Positions 1 to 8,443 of a stretch of 19,984 nucleotides of DNA are shown here, piece by piece. Position 1 is the first letter of the stretch. Each line of letters opens with the position of its first letter. The notes under the pieces are model-generated. The model was given only the letters and a program-made list of their open reading frames with translations, did no database searches and was not told the origin of the DNA. The position numbers and the translations under genes were made by a program. The stretch comes from Prosthecobacter sp. (GTDB lineage: Bacteria > Verrucomicrobiota > Verrucomicrobiia > Verrucomicrobiales > Verrucomicrobiaceae): the NCBI GenBank assembly GCA_025869455.1, contig JAOZVT010000091.1, forward strand, positions 1 through 19,984, given 5' to 3'.

Positions 1-791
1 AGGCGGAGCCAGACGTTGTGCCAATCATCCGCCAACTCTGCCCAGGCGCTTTCTATATTTCCTGGGGTCTGGTAACGGCTGCCGATGACCTGCCGAGTCG
101 TGGCAAAGCCTGTGGGGTAGAGGGAAGACTTCGGCGTGGCTCCGTTTTGTTTTTCCCAGCGCCATTCACCATCCACATCGCTAACGCCTTCCACCTCACG
201 GAAGGTCAGTTTGCCCGCTAAGAATCCGCGTGCGGGATTGCCATACAGTCCACGATGCAAGCTCCATTCCCCTTCACGGGAGATAGCCCCTGCCAGCGTG
301 ACCTTAGTCCCATCAGCCAGCACCAAAGCACCGGTGCACTGGCCTTTAGTGCTGATATTCAAAGCAGCGTGACCATCGCCACTCGGAGAGGTCGCGGGGT
401 TCGCATCTGCAGGGGCGAGCATGGCTAAAGTCCAGGCTCCCGCCTCCGGTGCAGGGTCGGTATTGGAGTAGGGCGGCAGACGTTCTCCAGTCAGGTCGTA
501 CATAGCAGCGGAGACCTGAAGTGAACCGATAAGATGATAGGCATCTGAGCTGTCTTCTGTCTTTTGCAATTGTAGAACCAGCCCAATGGAAGGCAGGCCG
601 CCGGGGCGTTTGATCTCCACCTCGGCGCTGCCATCCAACTCAAACGCGCCCTTCACAGTATAACGGAAACCTTGAATCCATACCTGCCCTGTGAAGGTAC
701 CACGGGCATCCACACGCAGATTTTCCAGGCCACCCGCCATGATGTCCTCTTGTGAAATCACGCCCGCATAAAGCCCAGCGGCGGCTCTTTC
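1..791 (-). repeat. Tandem module, copy 2 (about residue 999 to the window edge)
   Basis: Second copy of the module. It begins at AAGLYAG (Tyr1006, 380 residues after the matching Tyr626) and continues with DGHAALNISTKGQCTGAL, GEWSLHRGLYG, FREVEGVSDVDGEWRWEK and LYPTGFATTRQVIGSRY. The matched FR(D/E)VE(D/G)VSDVDG segments lie 385 codons apart, so the copies differ by small indels. The module is cut by the left edge, and more copies may follow outside the window. Confidence 0.68.
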
Positions 792-3785
792 GAAATCAAT
801 CGCCTCTAGCACAGGTTGCGGTGCGGTGGTTTCCGGTGTGGCCACCTGAGCCAATGCCTCACCCGCGTCTTCGCTACCAGGATAGGTAAAGGAAGTTCCA
901 GGAAGGATGCGCAGCGTGCCACTCTGACCACCCAGGATAAAGTGCCCAGCGACGATGCCTTGCTTTTGCAACACCACTCCCGTGAAGCTCAGTCGGCTAC
1001 CTGTCTCAGGATCTCGATATGTGCCTGTGACCTGCCCATTGGTTCGATTGGCCGTACCGCTGAGTTGTTCAGGCCCATAATGGCGAAGGTTGTTGTTAGG
1101 CAACCAACTGATCACACGTTCCACCTCTCCCAACAGACCTGCGGTTAATTCCGGCGCGATGAGGTTCAGGCTGGCATTGGGTTCTGCATCCTCTAGCTGA
1201 GACAAGAGACGCTCGGCTTTGCTCGCAGGCTCCAGAAGACTTCCCACCGCCTGGACCTGCACGTCAAAACCTTCTGGGTAAAGGGCTGCGCGGGCATCCA
1301 CTGGTTTCAGCCAATGCAGGCGACCATCCACATCGCTCACATCTTCCACATCCCGGAAGGCCATTAGTCCACCCAGACGGCCCTGCGTGATCCCAGCGCG
1401 GTAGAGATCTGTGAAAAGGGACCATTCGCCGAGGTCGGATAGATAACTCGTTTCGGTAAAGCCCGTGCCATCACCCAAGCGACCCGTCACCGCCACGCTG
1501 CCCGCAGTGCTCACCTTGATCAAAGCCCAGCCATCTCCACCTGGATCTGTATTGCTCCAAGCCGGATCACTGGGCAGCAGCAGCGTGTAAGTCCCCGTCA
1601 GTTCAGGCACGGCCTGGACGCGTGGTGCATAGACCCCAGCTTCGACATCCTTCCAGGTCAATGAGCCTGCGATCACCTCATGCCCCGTCTCATTTTTTGT
1701 TAGACGAAGCTGCCCCTGAATATGGCTTTTGTCAGCCTGCCGCGCATCCAACTCCCAAACACCCGCTTCATCAAAAGCCCCGCGCAGAGAGATCTTCTTT
1801 CCATTCATTCTTAACCGTGCTGTGACGGCTCCAGTGCGGGTGATTTTGATGGTTTCCAACGCGCCTACTAGAACCTGGACATCAGCTTCGTCATGCAGCA
1901 AACCATCGTACAAACCTGCCGCAGATTCATCCCATTCAGTCGCTTCTCCGATGATCGGTTCTGCGGTATCTTCAGGCAGAAGCACGGGGCGATCTGCGCG
2001 ATGATCTACCCGCATGTAAACCGTGGAGCTGCCTTTAAACAGAGGGTTCGTCACCACCGCCCGTACCTCATAGCGCCCCGGCAATACGGGTGGTTCCGCT
2101 TCTCCATCATAAGTGATGTCAACGGCCACATCGGCAGGTTCGGTATCCAGAGTCACCGGATGCGCATTGCCATCATAGGGTTGGAATAGATCTGACCAAT
2201 GAAACTCCACAGGCACCAAGCCCCCCTGCCCGGTCAGCCCGATCTCAAAAATACCGTTCGCTGGGTCCGTGCTGGTGATGCGCAAAGTCGCCTCCCGCTG
2301 CCCCAGCGCGGTAGGGATGAATGAAACCGAGAAGTTCACGCTCTCTCCAGGTGCCAGCGAAGTAACGCCCAATCCCGTAGCACTGAAATCTGTGCTGTGC
2401 GTGCCGACGAGACTAACCACAAGGTTTTCTAAACCTGGACCACCTGTATTTCGCAGCGTGTATGTCCGTGACTGCGACTCTCCCAATTCCACGGCGATAA
2501 AATCTGTCACAGAAACACCGCTCACCAAAGCTGTGTCCGTGGGCTCCTCGACAACGAGAACTGGGTCCCGAGTATCCACCGCCACTTGACTGGACTGGGC
2601 GGAGACCAACACGACCCGTGATGACGAAGCGCTGGCCAATCGGAATCCACCATAAGTGCGAACGTAGTCGCTGGCGTTAAAACGTCGGAAATCCACTCGG
2701 CAATTCGAAGGTGGATTGGCCCAACTCCCCCCGCGTATGCAGCGATATGAACCCGTGTCTGGCCCCAGCGGATTCACCTCAGGAGATGTGGTGTAATAGG
2801 TCCACAGGTAACGGTCATGACACCATTCCCACACATTGTCCGCCATGCCGTGGATGCCATAGCCATTGGCCGGGAAATACTCCACGGGGTTGGTCCGTTG
2901 CGGCCCGGGAAACGATGGATGATACCCCGTCGTTCCCGTAACATAGGGTTCTTCTTCGGTGTTGTTAAAATTCGCTTCGTTGTGGCTAAGCGTGTCTCCC
3001 CACGGGAAACGCAGGCCGACTTCTCCACCACGCGCCGCTTTTTCCCACTCGGCCTCAGTCAGCAGGCGATAACCATCCGCCTCCCATTTCACCTGATTGG
3101 TAGCTGGATTGTAGTCTCCTGTGCGCACCACCGTTTCATGCGTTTCCTCCTGATAATAAGCCGGAACTAGGCCTTCCATTTCACTGCGGGCATTGCACCA
3201 TTTCACAGCATCCAGCCAAGCGATCGAGGCCATGGGGTGACCATCGCCTTGGCTTTCGCCAACGGGCAAATCCGTGTAGCCATGCGTGAGTCCCCATGTC
3301 CGCACCGCGCTCCAGGTTTCACTCAACACCTCATACCGACCGACCGCATAAGCACTCAGCTTGACCGTATGAACGGGCGCATTGACCTCCCCATCGAGAT
3401 GGTCCCCCATTTCAAAGCTGCCCGCTGGCACCATCACAAACTCGCCAGACTTGCCATCTGCACTCACCCGAAAACGTGTCTGGGAGGAGACCTGCTCATC
3501 CCAATCCTTGCCCGCATCCCAGGTCATCCGCAGATCCGTCCCAGCGGAAATTTCTGCCCCGTAGTCTCCGGTCACTTCATAGACTGGCAGAGTCCAGGTA
3601 GCGCCGCCATCCGCAGAAACTTCTAGCCCCACGTTCACCGTGGTAGCCGTGTCAGTGAGATCATAGTCAATGTCCACCAGCTTCGTCCCAGGCCGCTGAA
3701 CAGCCCGCACATTGGCCACCTCCACGGCTTGACTCGTTTCAGCCCAAAAGAGGCATCCCAGTAACAGGCAAAAAATCGGCTTCAT
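1..3785 (-). CDS. Secreted SUMF1/FGE-like multidomain protein, C-terminus beyond the left edge
   Basis: The frame stays open from an ATG at 3785 to the left edge (1261 codons, no stop), so the gene is incomplete here. Residues 1-20 look like a signal peptide, with likely cleavage after SQA. Residues ~21-115 match the beta-rich region (VANVRAVQRPGTKLVDI) that often precedes SUMF1 domains in planctomycete and verrucomicrobial secreted proteins. Residues ~118-384 are a SUMF1/FGE-sulfatase fold: MVPAGSFEMGD at the start, then WLDAVKWCNARS, LLTEAEWEKAARGG, NVWEWCHDRY, RGGSW and GGFRLA. Residues ~415-510 resemble a choice-of-anchor-D/ASPM-like Ig domain (LAPGESVNFSVSF). Residues ~525-590 resemble an MBG domain (YDGNAHPVTL). 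From ~620 on there are two long related modules of unknown function. The expected first catalytic cysteine of a true formylglycine-generating enzyme is Asn357; only Cys362 of the C-x4-C pair remains. A binding or structural role outside the cytoplasm is therefore more likely than sulfatase activation. No sulfatase gene is nearby. Confidence 0.85.
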   Translation of the reverse strand, partial: MKPIFCLLLGCLFWAETSQAVEVANVRAVQRPGTKLVDIDYDLTDTATTVNVGLEVSADGGATWTLPVYEVTGDYGAEISAGTDLRMTWDAGKDWDEQVSSQTRFRVSADGKSGEFVMVPAGSFEMGDHLDGEVNAPVHTVKLSAYAVGRYEVLSETWSAVRTWGLTHGYTDLPVGESQGDGHPMASIAWLDAVKWCNARSEMEGLVPAYYQEETHETVVRTGDYNPATNQVKWEADGYRLLTEAEWEKAARGGEVGLRFPWGDTLSHNEANFNNTEEEPYVTGTTGYHPSFPGPQRTNPVEYFPANGYGIHGMADNVWEWCHDRYLWTYYTTSPEVNPLGPDTGSYRCIRGGSWANPPSNCRVDFRRFNASDYVRTYGGFRLASASSSRVVLVSAQSSQVAVDTRDPVLVVEEPTDTALVSGVSVTDFIAVELGESQSRTYTLRNTGGPGLENLVVSLVGTHSTDFSATGLGVTSLAPGESVNFSVSFIPTALGQREATLRITSTDPANGIFEIGLTGQGGLVPVEFHWSDLFQPYDGNAHPVTLDTEPADVAVDITYDGEAEPPVLPGRYEVRAVVTNPLFKGSSTVYMRVDHRADRPVLLPEDTAEPIIGEATEWDESAAGLYDGLLHDEADVQVLVGALETIKITRTGAVTARLRMNGKKISLRGAFDEAGVWELDARQADKSHIQGQLRLTKNETGHEVIAGSLTWKDVEAGVYAPRVQAVPELTGTYTLLLPSDPAWSNTDPGGDGWALIKVSTAGSVAVTGRLGDGTGFTETSYLSDLGEWSLFTDLYRAGITQGRLGGLMAFRDVEDVSDVDGRLHWLKPVDARAALYPEGFDVQVQAVGSLLEPASKAERLLSQLEDAEPNASLNLIAPELTAGLLGEVERVISWLPNNNLRHYGPEQLSGTANRTNGQVTGTYRDPETGSRLSFTGVVLQKQGIVAGHFILGGQSGTLRILPGTSFTYPGSEDAGEALAQVATPETTAPQPVLEAIDFERAAAGLYAGVISQEDIMAGGLENLRVDARGTFTGQVWIQGFRYTVKGAFELDGSAEVEIKRPGGLPSIGLVLQLQKTEDSSDAYHLIGSLQVSAAMYDLTGERLPPYSNTDPAPEAGAWTLAMLAPADANPATSPSGDGHAALNISTKGQCTGALVLADGTKVTLAGAISREGEWSLHRGLYGNPARGFLAGKLTFREVEGVSDVDGEWRWEKQNGATPKSSLYPTGFATTRQVIGSRYQTPGNIESAWAELADDWHNVWLR
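792..1928 (-). repeat. Tandem module, copy 1 (about residues 620-998 of the SUMF1-fold protein)
   Basis: First copy of a ~380-residue module. It begins at AAGLYDG (Tyr626) and includes LTGTYTLLLPSD, DGWALIKVSTAGSVAVTG, GEWSLFTDLY, FRDVEDVSDVDGRLHWLKP and LYPEGF. The second half (GTANRTNGQVTGTYRDPETG) looks like a separate small beta domain. The composition suggests an all-beta fold. Similar GxWxL/LYPxGF segments are, from memory, common in verrucomicrobial secreted proteins, but I know of no named function. Nearly identical DNA survives between the copies: CCATCCACATCGCT occurs at 1324-1337 and again at 169-182. Confidence 0.7.
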
Positions 3786-3886
3786 AGAGTATCAGGGCAT
3801 TTGAGGAATCGAATCTTCCCAAACGCGGCCCGACGACCCCCGCCAAAAGATTCAACACCACGTAGGATATTTGTTTATTAAACGCA

Positions 3887-3915
3887 TCGTTACCCACATG
3901 CATTTCATAGAACAA
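3887..3915 (-). promoter_or_regulatory. Possible promoter for the SUMF1-fold gene
   Basis: On the minus strand TTGTTC (3915-3910), a 17-nt spacer and TAACGA (3892-3887) lie ~100 nt upstream of the ATG at 3785. The spacer ends in ATGTGGG immediately before the -10, exactly as in the stronger vapB promoter at 19917-19945. The hexamers are only moderate sigma70 matches, so this is tentative. The rest of the 3786-3976 gap shows no gene and no convincing terminator for hemW. Confidence 0.35.
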
Positions 3916-3976
3916 GCACAAAATCTTAAATGACTTGCCGTATCCCGCTCTAGGTTTGGCCACAATCAACCATGAG

Positions 3977-5080
3977 CTAGCCCATCAAGGCCACGGCAAT
4001 GGGGTCCACCAGCGGTTTGCCCAGGCGGGTGAGGATGATGTGGCCGCTCTCGACTTTCAGCAGGCCTTCTTCGGTGAGGGTTTGCAGCATGCGCTGCTGG
4101 TCTGGCTGGATGAGTGCGACTGGGAGGCCACGAACGGTGCGTAGCTCTAGCCCGAAGCGCTCGGTGCGGCGGCGGTCTTCGGTGAGGTCTTCGCCGGGTT
4201 GCGCGGTCCCCTGCCCTGCCTGGATCAGCTCCATGTAGCGGGTGGTATCGGCGATGTTTTGCCAACGCTGCCCTCCGGCGGTGGAGTAGGCGCTGGGGCC
4301 CAGGCCGAGGTATTCTTCGCCTAACCAATAGCTCTCATTGTGCACGGAGCGGTAGCCGGGGCGGGCGTAGTTGCTGATTTCGTAATGCTGATAACCGGCG
4401 GCTTCCAGGGAATCGAGCGCGAGATAGAAGAACTCGGCATCGCGGCCTTCATCTTCCTGATACAAGCCTTTGCGCAGACGCTGAAAGAACTCGGTGTCTT
4501 CCTCAAAATTGAGGTTGTAAGCGGAGATGTGGTCCGGCTGAAGTGAGATGGTGCGTTCCAGGGTGCCACGCCATGCGTCCAGGCTCTGACCAGGGATGGA
4601 AAACATGAGGTCCAGGCTGACGCTGTCAAACCCCGCACCGCGCAGCAGGCGGTAGGTTTCTTCCGCATCCGCAGGCGCGTGATCGCGACCCAGAGTCTTC
4701 AGGGTGGGTTCGTCCCAGGCCTGGATGCCGAGGCTGATGCGGGAGATTCCCTGACGGCGCATCATATCGGCCTTGGAGGCGGTGACGGTGCGTGGATTCA
4801 CCTCGCTGGTGTATTCCGTGACTTTTGAGAGATCAAAGATTTCACGGAAACCGGAGAGCAGGTGCTCCAGGTGTGTTTCGCTCAAAGCGGTAGGCGTGCC
4901 GCCGCCCAGATAGACGGTGCGCAGATCCAGATCACGAGTGGCTTTTTCCCGCCGAGCCTCCGCCAGCACGGCCTCCACAAACCCAGCCATGTCTGTGCTG
5001 CCATGCTGATGCTTGTAAAACGAGCAGTAAGGGCAGATGCGATGGCAAAAAGGAATGTGGACGTAAAGATGCTGGATCAC
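3977..5080 (-). CDS. hemW: Radical SAM heme chaperone HemW (coproporphyrinogen III oxidase-like)
   Basis: HemW binds heme and is thought to deliver it to membrane hemoproteins; it is a paralogue of the anaerobic coproporphyrinogen oxidase HemN. The radical SAM cluster motif is Cys12-x3-Cys16-x2-Cys19 within YVHIPFCHRICPYCSFY. It is followed by the SAM-binding GGGTPTAL near residue 60, then SEVNPRT, ISLGIQAWD, DLMFSIPGQ and NESYWLGEEYLGLGPSA, all typical of the HemN/HemW family. A C-terminal winged-helix-like HemN_C region (GLELRTVRGLP to the end) is present. Starting at the GTG at 5080 gives 367 residues, and the conserved IQHLYVHIPFC follows at once. The frame stays open upstream to a GTG at 5152 directly after the previous stop, adding 24 residues that look non-conserved. 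It is probably co-transcribed with the upstream PSCyt1-DUF1549-DUF1553 gene. HemW is preferred over HemN because the sequence starts directly at the radical SAM core, without HemN's N-terminal extension. Confidence 0.9.
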   Translation of the reverse strand: MIQHLYVHIPFCHRICPYCSFYKHQHGSTDMAGFVEAVLAEARREKATRDLDLRTVYLGGGTPTALSETHLEHLLSGFREIFDLSKVTEYTSEVNPRTVTASKADMMRRQGISRISLGIQAWDEPTLKTLGRDHAPADAEETYRLLRGAGFDSVSLDLMFSIPGQSLDAWRGTLERTISLQPDHISAYNLNFEEDTEFFQRLRKGLYQEDEGRDAEFFYLALDSLEAAGYQHYEISNYARPGYRSVHNESYWLGEEYLGLGPSAYSTAGGQRWQNIADTTRYMELIQAGQGTAQPGEDLTEDRRRTERFGLELRTVRGLPVALIQPDQQRMLQTLTEEGLLKVESGHIILTRLGKPLVDPIAVALMG

Positions 5081-5152
5081 GGGCCTGCCAGTATGGCACA
5101 AATCTGTGAAATGCAGAGGAAAAGAGGAGGGCGTGAACTCAGACGCCCCCAC

Positions 5153-8100
5153 TCAATGCAGATAAAAGAACTCGTTCGCATTCAGCAGCACATGGCAGAG
5201 ATCGGCGATGGCTTCGCGATTCGGGTCTAGGGTGCCACGGGCCGTGGCGACGGGGGCAGAGGTTTCCCAATGCCAAGCTGTTTTGGAGTCGCCCTTGAGC
5301 ATCTCGGCAGCATGATCAGCATTCACATCCACCACGCAACTGGGGTCTGCCGCACCAGTCCAGGTCATGAGTTTGCCTGACTCCAGACTGCCCTGACGTA
5401 CAGACAGGCGTGCGATGGCTCCGTGCCAGAGACTGCTTTTGTCTTTGTCCCGCCCACCGACATACAAGCCGCGTTCTGCATTGACATAACCACCACAGAT
5501 TTGATGGGCCACGGTCACTGTCTGCATGGGCGATGCGGGATCACTGAGATCCTTGGCAAAAAAGGTGATCGTGCCGCCAAATTTCTGGCCTTCAGCAGGT
5601 TCGTTATTGATGGTGGCGGCCACGTAGTAAGGCTTGTTCAAAGGGATGCGCAAATCTGAAGCCACCACTTCATACATGAGGCTTCCCTGAAAGTCCTCGC
5701 CACAGAGTTGAACAATCAAATTGTTAGGCTTGTAAGCAGATTTTTCACTGGTGACACCGAGTGCCCAACCACGATCAGCTTTGTTATTATCCCAACGGGA
5801 AGCGATGGTGCGGACAGCACCCGTAGGATAGAGGCTGCTGAGTTGGACCACGGCCTCCACCGCGAACTCGTTGCCTTCAATCCGGCCCGTCTCCACCACA
5901 CGGAGCTTTTCATGGGTGCTCCCAGGAACATGCATCAGTGTCTTCGTGGTTTGAGTGACGTTGGCCGAACCAAAAGTGCGATCAGATTCAGCTATTGCAG
6001 GAACCTCTGGTGGAGCCTTTGGCAACTCACTCTGAAGTTGCTTGCGCTGGCCCTGGAGGAAGCTCAGAGCATCCTGCTTTTCTTCTGCATTGGGCTTTCT
6101 AGAAAAGGCCAACATGTAGGCCTGCTCAATGAGTGCGGCATCGCTCTTGGGGTGGCTTTTCACCAGGCTCGCGGCCATGGCGCGCGAACGCTCCAAGGGC
6201 CAGTCGCCATTGATCATGAGCAGACTTTGAGTCGCCGTGGTGGTGGAGTCGCGTGTCGGCAGACTGCTGAATCCTGGAGGTGCATCCAGACTGGCCAGAA
6301 ACTCATCCTGCGTATTGCGAATCTTGCGGGTGTAAATGCTGCGGCGTGGTTTGCTCGCGGGCACACCTTCACCGCCCATTGCTGTATCCAGTTCACCACA
6401 GGCTGCGAGCACGGAATCACGGGCCTGTTCAGCATCCAGACGACGTGGATTAAAACGCCAGAGCAGACGGTTTTCAGGATCGGTGTTTAGTTCCAGAGTT
6501 GTCGGGGCACGCTCCGTGGTCTGCCGATAAGTGGCCGACATCAGGAGGGTCTTGTGCAGGGGTTTGAATTTCCAACCGCCTTTGACAAACTCAGCAGTTA
6601 GCCAATCCAACAATTCTGGATGAGTCGGCTTTTCACCCAGGCGGCCAAAATCACTCGGGGTCGCCACCAGCCCACGGCCAAAGTGATACTGCCAAAGGCG
6701 ATTCACGATCACACGTGTGGTTAGGGGATTATCATCGCGTGTCAGCCAGTTGGCCAACACCGTGCGCCGCCCTGTGGTAGGAGAACCTGGAGAAATCTCC
6801 GGCAACACGGCGTCCTTCGGATCTAGCAACGAGAGAAAGCCGGGATTCACAACCGTATCCCCGACTCGCCGCGCTTTGAAATGGGTGATGCCTGGGGCAC
6901 CGCCGGTTTCACCAATGATGAAGGATGTCAGCAAAGGCTTTGGCTTGAGTGAATCAAACTGAGCCAACTGCTCTTGAGCGGCCTTCAGTTTGGACTTCTC
7001 TGGTTCTTTGAGTTTGTCCGTCTTCAGGCGATAGCGCTCATACTCGGCCTGACGCCAAGCCAATTGCACAATCTGCTCCTCACGCGTCGTGCGTTGCTCC
7101 TTGGGCTTTTTCCACATGGCCACGACCTCTGCGGGAAACTTCTCCATGGCGTTCTTTTGCGCATTGGCAACCCGGGGTTCGATGATGCTATCAATCACCG
7201 CCAGGGGCTCCTTCGCGGCCTCTTTCCAGACTGCCAGTTGCGTGTCGTGTGCCTTGATCTCCTCAGGAGTCGCCAAAGGCTTGTCCTCTGGCCAAGCGAT
7301 GTTCGAAAAGAAGGCCTGAAGACGATAATAATCTTTATTCAAAATGGGATCAAATTTGTGATCGTGACATTGAGCACACTGCACACTCATGCCCATGAAC
7401 ACATCTGCCGTGACGCCAGTCACTTCGTTCATGATGTTCTGCCACTGCGTCTCGGCATCCCTTTGGTTATACTCGTAAATGCTGTGACGAAGAAAAGCCG
7501 TACCAATGGTGACCTTTGGATTGCTAGGATCTATCTCGTCCCCGGCGATCTGCTCGCGCACAAACTGATTGTAGGGTTTGTCGTTATTCAGAGATTCGAT
7601 GACATAATCACGATACGGCCAAACATTGGGCCGATAAGCATCCTGGCGATAGCCATCTGACTCCGCATAACGCGCCAGATCCAGCCAATGCTGTGCCCAG
7701 CGCTCACCATAACGCGGACTAGCCAACAGTTTGTCCACGAGGCGTTCGTAGGCCAGCGGCATGCCGGGTTTGGGATGGGCTTTTTTGTCCGCTTCAAGCT
7801 CCGCTAAATACTCCGTCACCTGCTCAGGTGTCGGTGGCAGGCCGTGCAGGTCCAAATACACGCGACGCACCAACTCTAAAGGGCTGGCTTCAGGCGCTGG
7901 CTTCAGCTTGTTTTCCTTCAGCTTGGCCAAGACGAAGGCATCAATGGCATTTCCAGACTCGGCTTGTTTAACCTGCGGCACCTGAGGTTCTTTCACAGGC
8001 TGGAAGGCCCACCATTCACGATCTTCTTGTGTGAATTCACCGGGCTTGCGGGCAGGTTTCACGGCCGCCACCTCGGCCTCTGGCCAAGGGGCTCCCATGG

Positions 8101-8443
8101 CGATCCACTGCTTCAAGGCCGCAATCTGATCTTCCGGCAGTTTACCATCCGGCGGCATCTCCAGATCACTATCCGCATAACTGACCGCTTTGATCAGCAG
8201 AGAGTCGTCCGGCTTGTGCGCGACCAGCGCGGGACCGGAATCCCCGCCATGATTCAGGTAAGTCAGGTTATCCACCCGCAAGCCGCCCTTTTGCTTTTTC
8301 TCGGCGTGACAGCTATAACAAGACTCCGCCAGAATAGGACGGATCTTGTTCTCAAAAAACTTCAGCGACTCTGGTTCGATCGCCCAGGCTTGGACACCTA
8401 GAGAGAGAGTCGTGAGAAGGAAAACTGGACGCAGAAAGGTCAT
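5153..8443 (-). CDS. Exported PSCyt1-DUF1549-DUF1553 protein with a LamG-like insert
   Basis: A 1096-residue secreted protein of the planctomycete-type cytochrome family. The ATG at 8443 puts the signal peptide at the N-terminus (MTFLRPVFLLTTLSLGVQAWA, likely cleaved before IEPES); a longer frame to 8500 would bury it behind 19 extra residues. Residues ~29-120 are PSCyt1 with a heme c motif C42-Y-S-C45-H46 and a possible distal Met96 (LEMPPDG). Residues ~166-375 are DUF1549, ending in a second heme-type motif C356-A-Q-C-H360 (GMSVQCAQCHDHKFDP). DUF1553 starts near 560 (RRTVLANWLTRDDNPLTTRV). A LamG/concanavalin-like sandwich lies at ~845-1045 (RTIASRWDNNKADRGWALG). The chain closes with the family's usual LCHVLLNANEFFYLH. 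These proteins are commonly paired with a DUF1501 protein and linked to polysaccharide breakdown; no DUF1501 gene is adjacent. The biochemical role is unknown. Confidence 0.9.
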   Translation of the reverse strand: MTFLRPVFLLTTLSLGVQAWAIEPESLKFFENKIRPILAESCYSCHAEKKQKGGLRVDNLTYLNHGGDSGPALVAHKPDDSLLIKAVSYADSDLEMPPDGKLPEDQIAALKQWIAMGAPWPEAEVAAVKPARKPGEFTQEDREWWAFQPVKEPQVPQVKQAESGNAIDAFVLAKLKENKLKPAPEASPLELVRRVYLDLHGLPPTPEQVTEYLAELEADKKAHPKPGMPLAYERLVDKLLASPRYGERWAQHWLDLARYAESDGYRQDAYRPNVWPYRDYVIESLNNDKPYNQFVREQIAGDEIDPSNPKVTIGTAFLRHSIYEYNQRDAETQWQNIMNEVTGVTADVFMGMSVQCAQCHDHKFDPILNKDYYRLQAFFSNIAWPEDKPLATPEEIKAHDTQLAVWKEAAKEPLAVIDSIIEPRVANAQKNAMEKFPAEVVAMWKKPKEQRTTREEQIVQLAWRQAEYERYRLKTDKLKEPEKSKLKAAQEQLAQFDSLKPKPLLTSFIIGETGGAPGITHFKARRVGDTVVNPGFLSLLDPKDAVLPEISPGSPTTGRRTVLANWLTRDDNPLTTRVIVNRLWQYHFGRGLVATPSDFGRLGEKPTHPELLDWLTAEFVKGGWKFKPLHKTLLMSATYRQTTERAPTTLELNTDPENRLLWRFNPRRLDAEQARDSVLAACGELDTAMGGEGVPASKPRRSIYTRKIRNTQDEFLASLDAPPGFSSLPTRDSTTTATQSLLMINGDWPLERSRAMAASLVKSHPKSDAALIEQAYMLAFSRKPNAEEKQDALSFLQGQRKQLQSELPKAPPEVPAIAESDRTFGSANVTQTTKTLMHVPGSTHEKLRVVETGRIEGNEFAVEAVVQLSSLYPTGAVRTIASRWDNNKADRGWALGVTSEKSAYKPNNLIVQLCGEDFQGSLMYEVVASDLRIPLNKPYYVAATINNEPAEGQKFGGTITFFAKDLSDPASPMQTVTVAHQICGGYVNAERGLYVGGRDKDKSSLWHGAIARLSVRQGSLESGKLMTWTGAADPSCVVDVNADHAAEMLKGDSKTAWHWETSAPVATARGTLDPNREAIADLCHVLLNANEFFYLH

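Noticed and set aside
169..1337. Repeated 14-mer CCATCCACATCGCT at 169 and 1324, considered as a mobile-element end or CRISPR-like repeat
   Set aside because: Only two copies, both in frame at the same place in the duplicated protein module; gene-internal duplication explains it.
3977..5152. Using the GTG at 5152 as the hemW start
   Set aside because: The extra 24 residues do not look like HemW N-termini, whereas the GTG at 5080 leads directly into the conserved LYVHIPFC. The upstream start cannot be fully excluded.
5708..6490. A 260-codon plus-strand frame inside the DUF1549/DUF1553 gene
   Set aside because: Antisense to well-conserved DUF1553 and LamG-like coding sequence; its translation has no recognisable motif.
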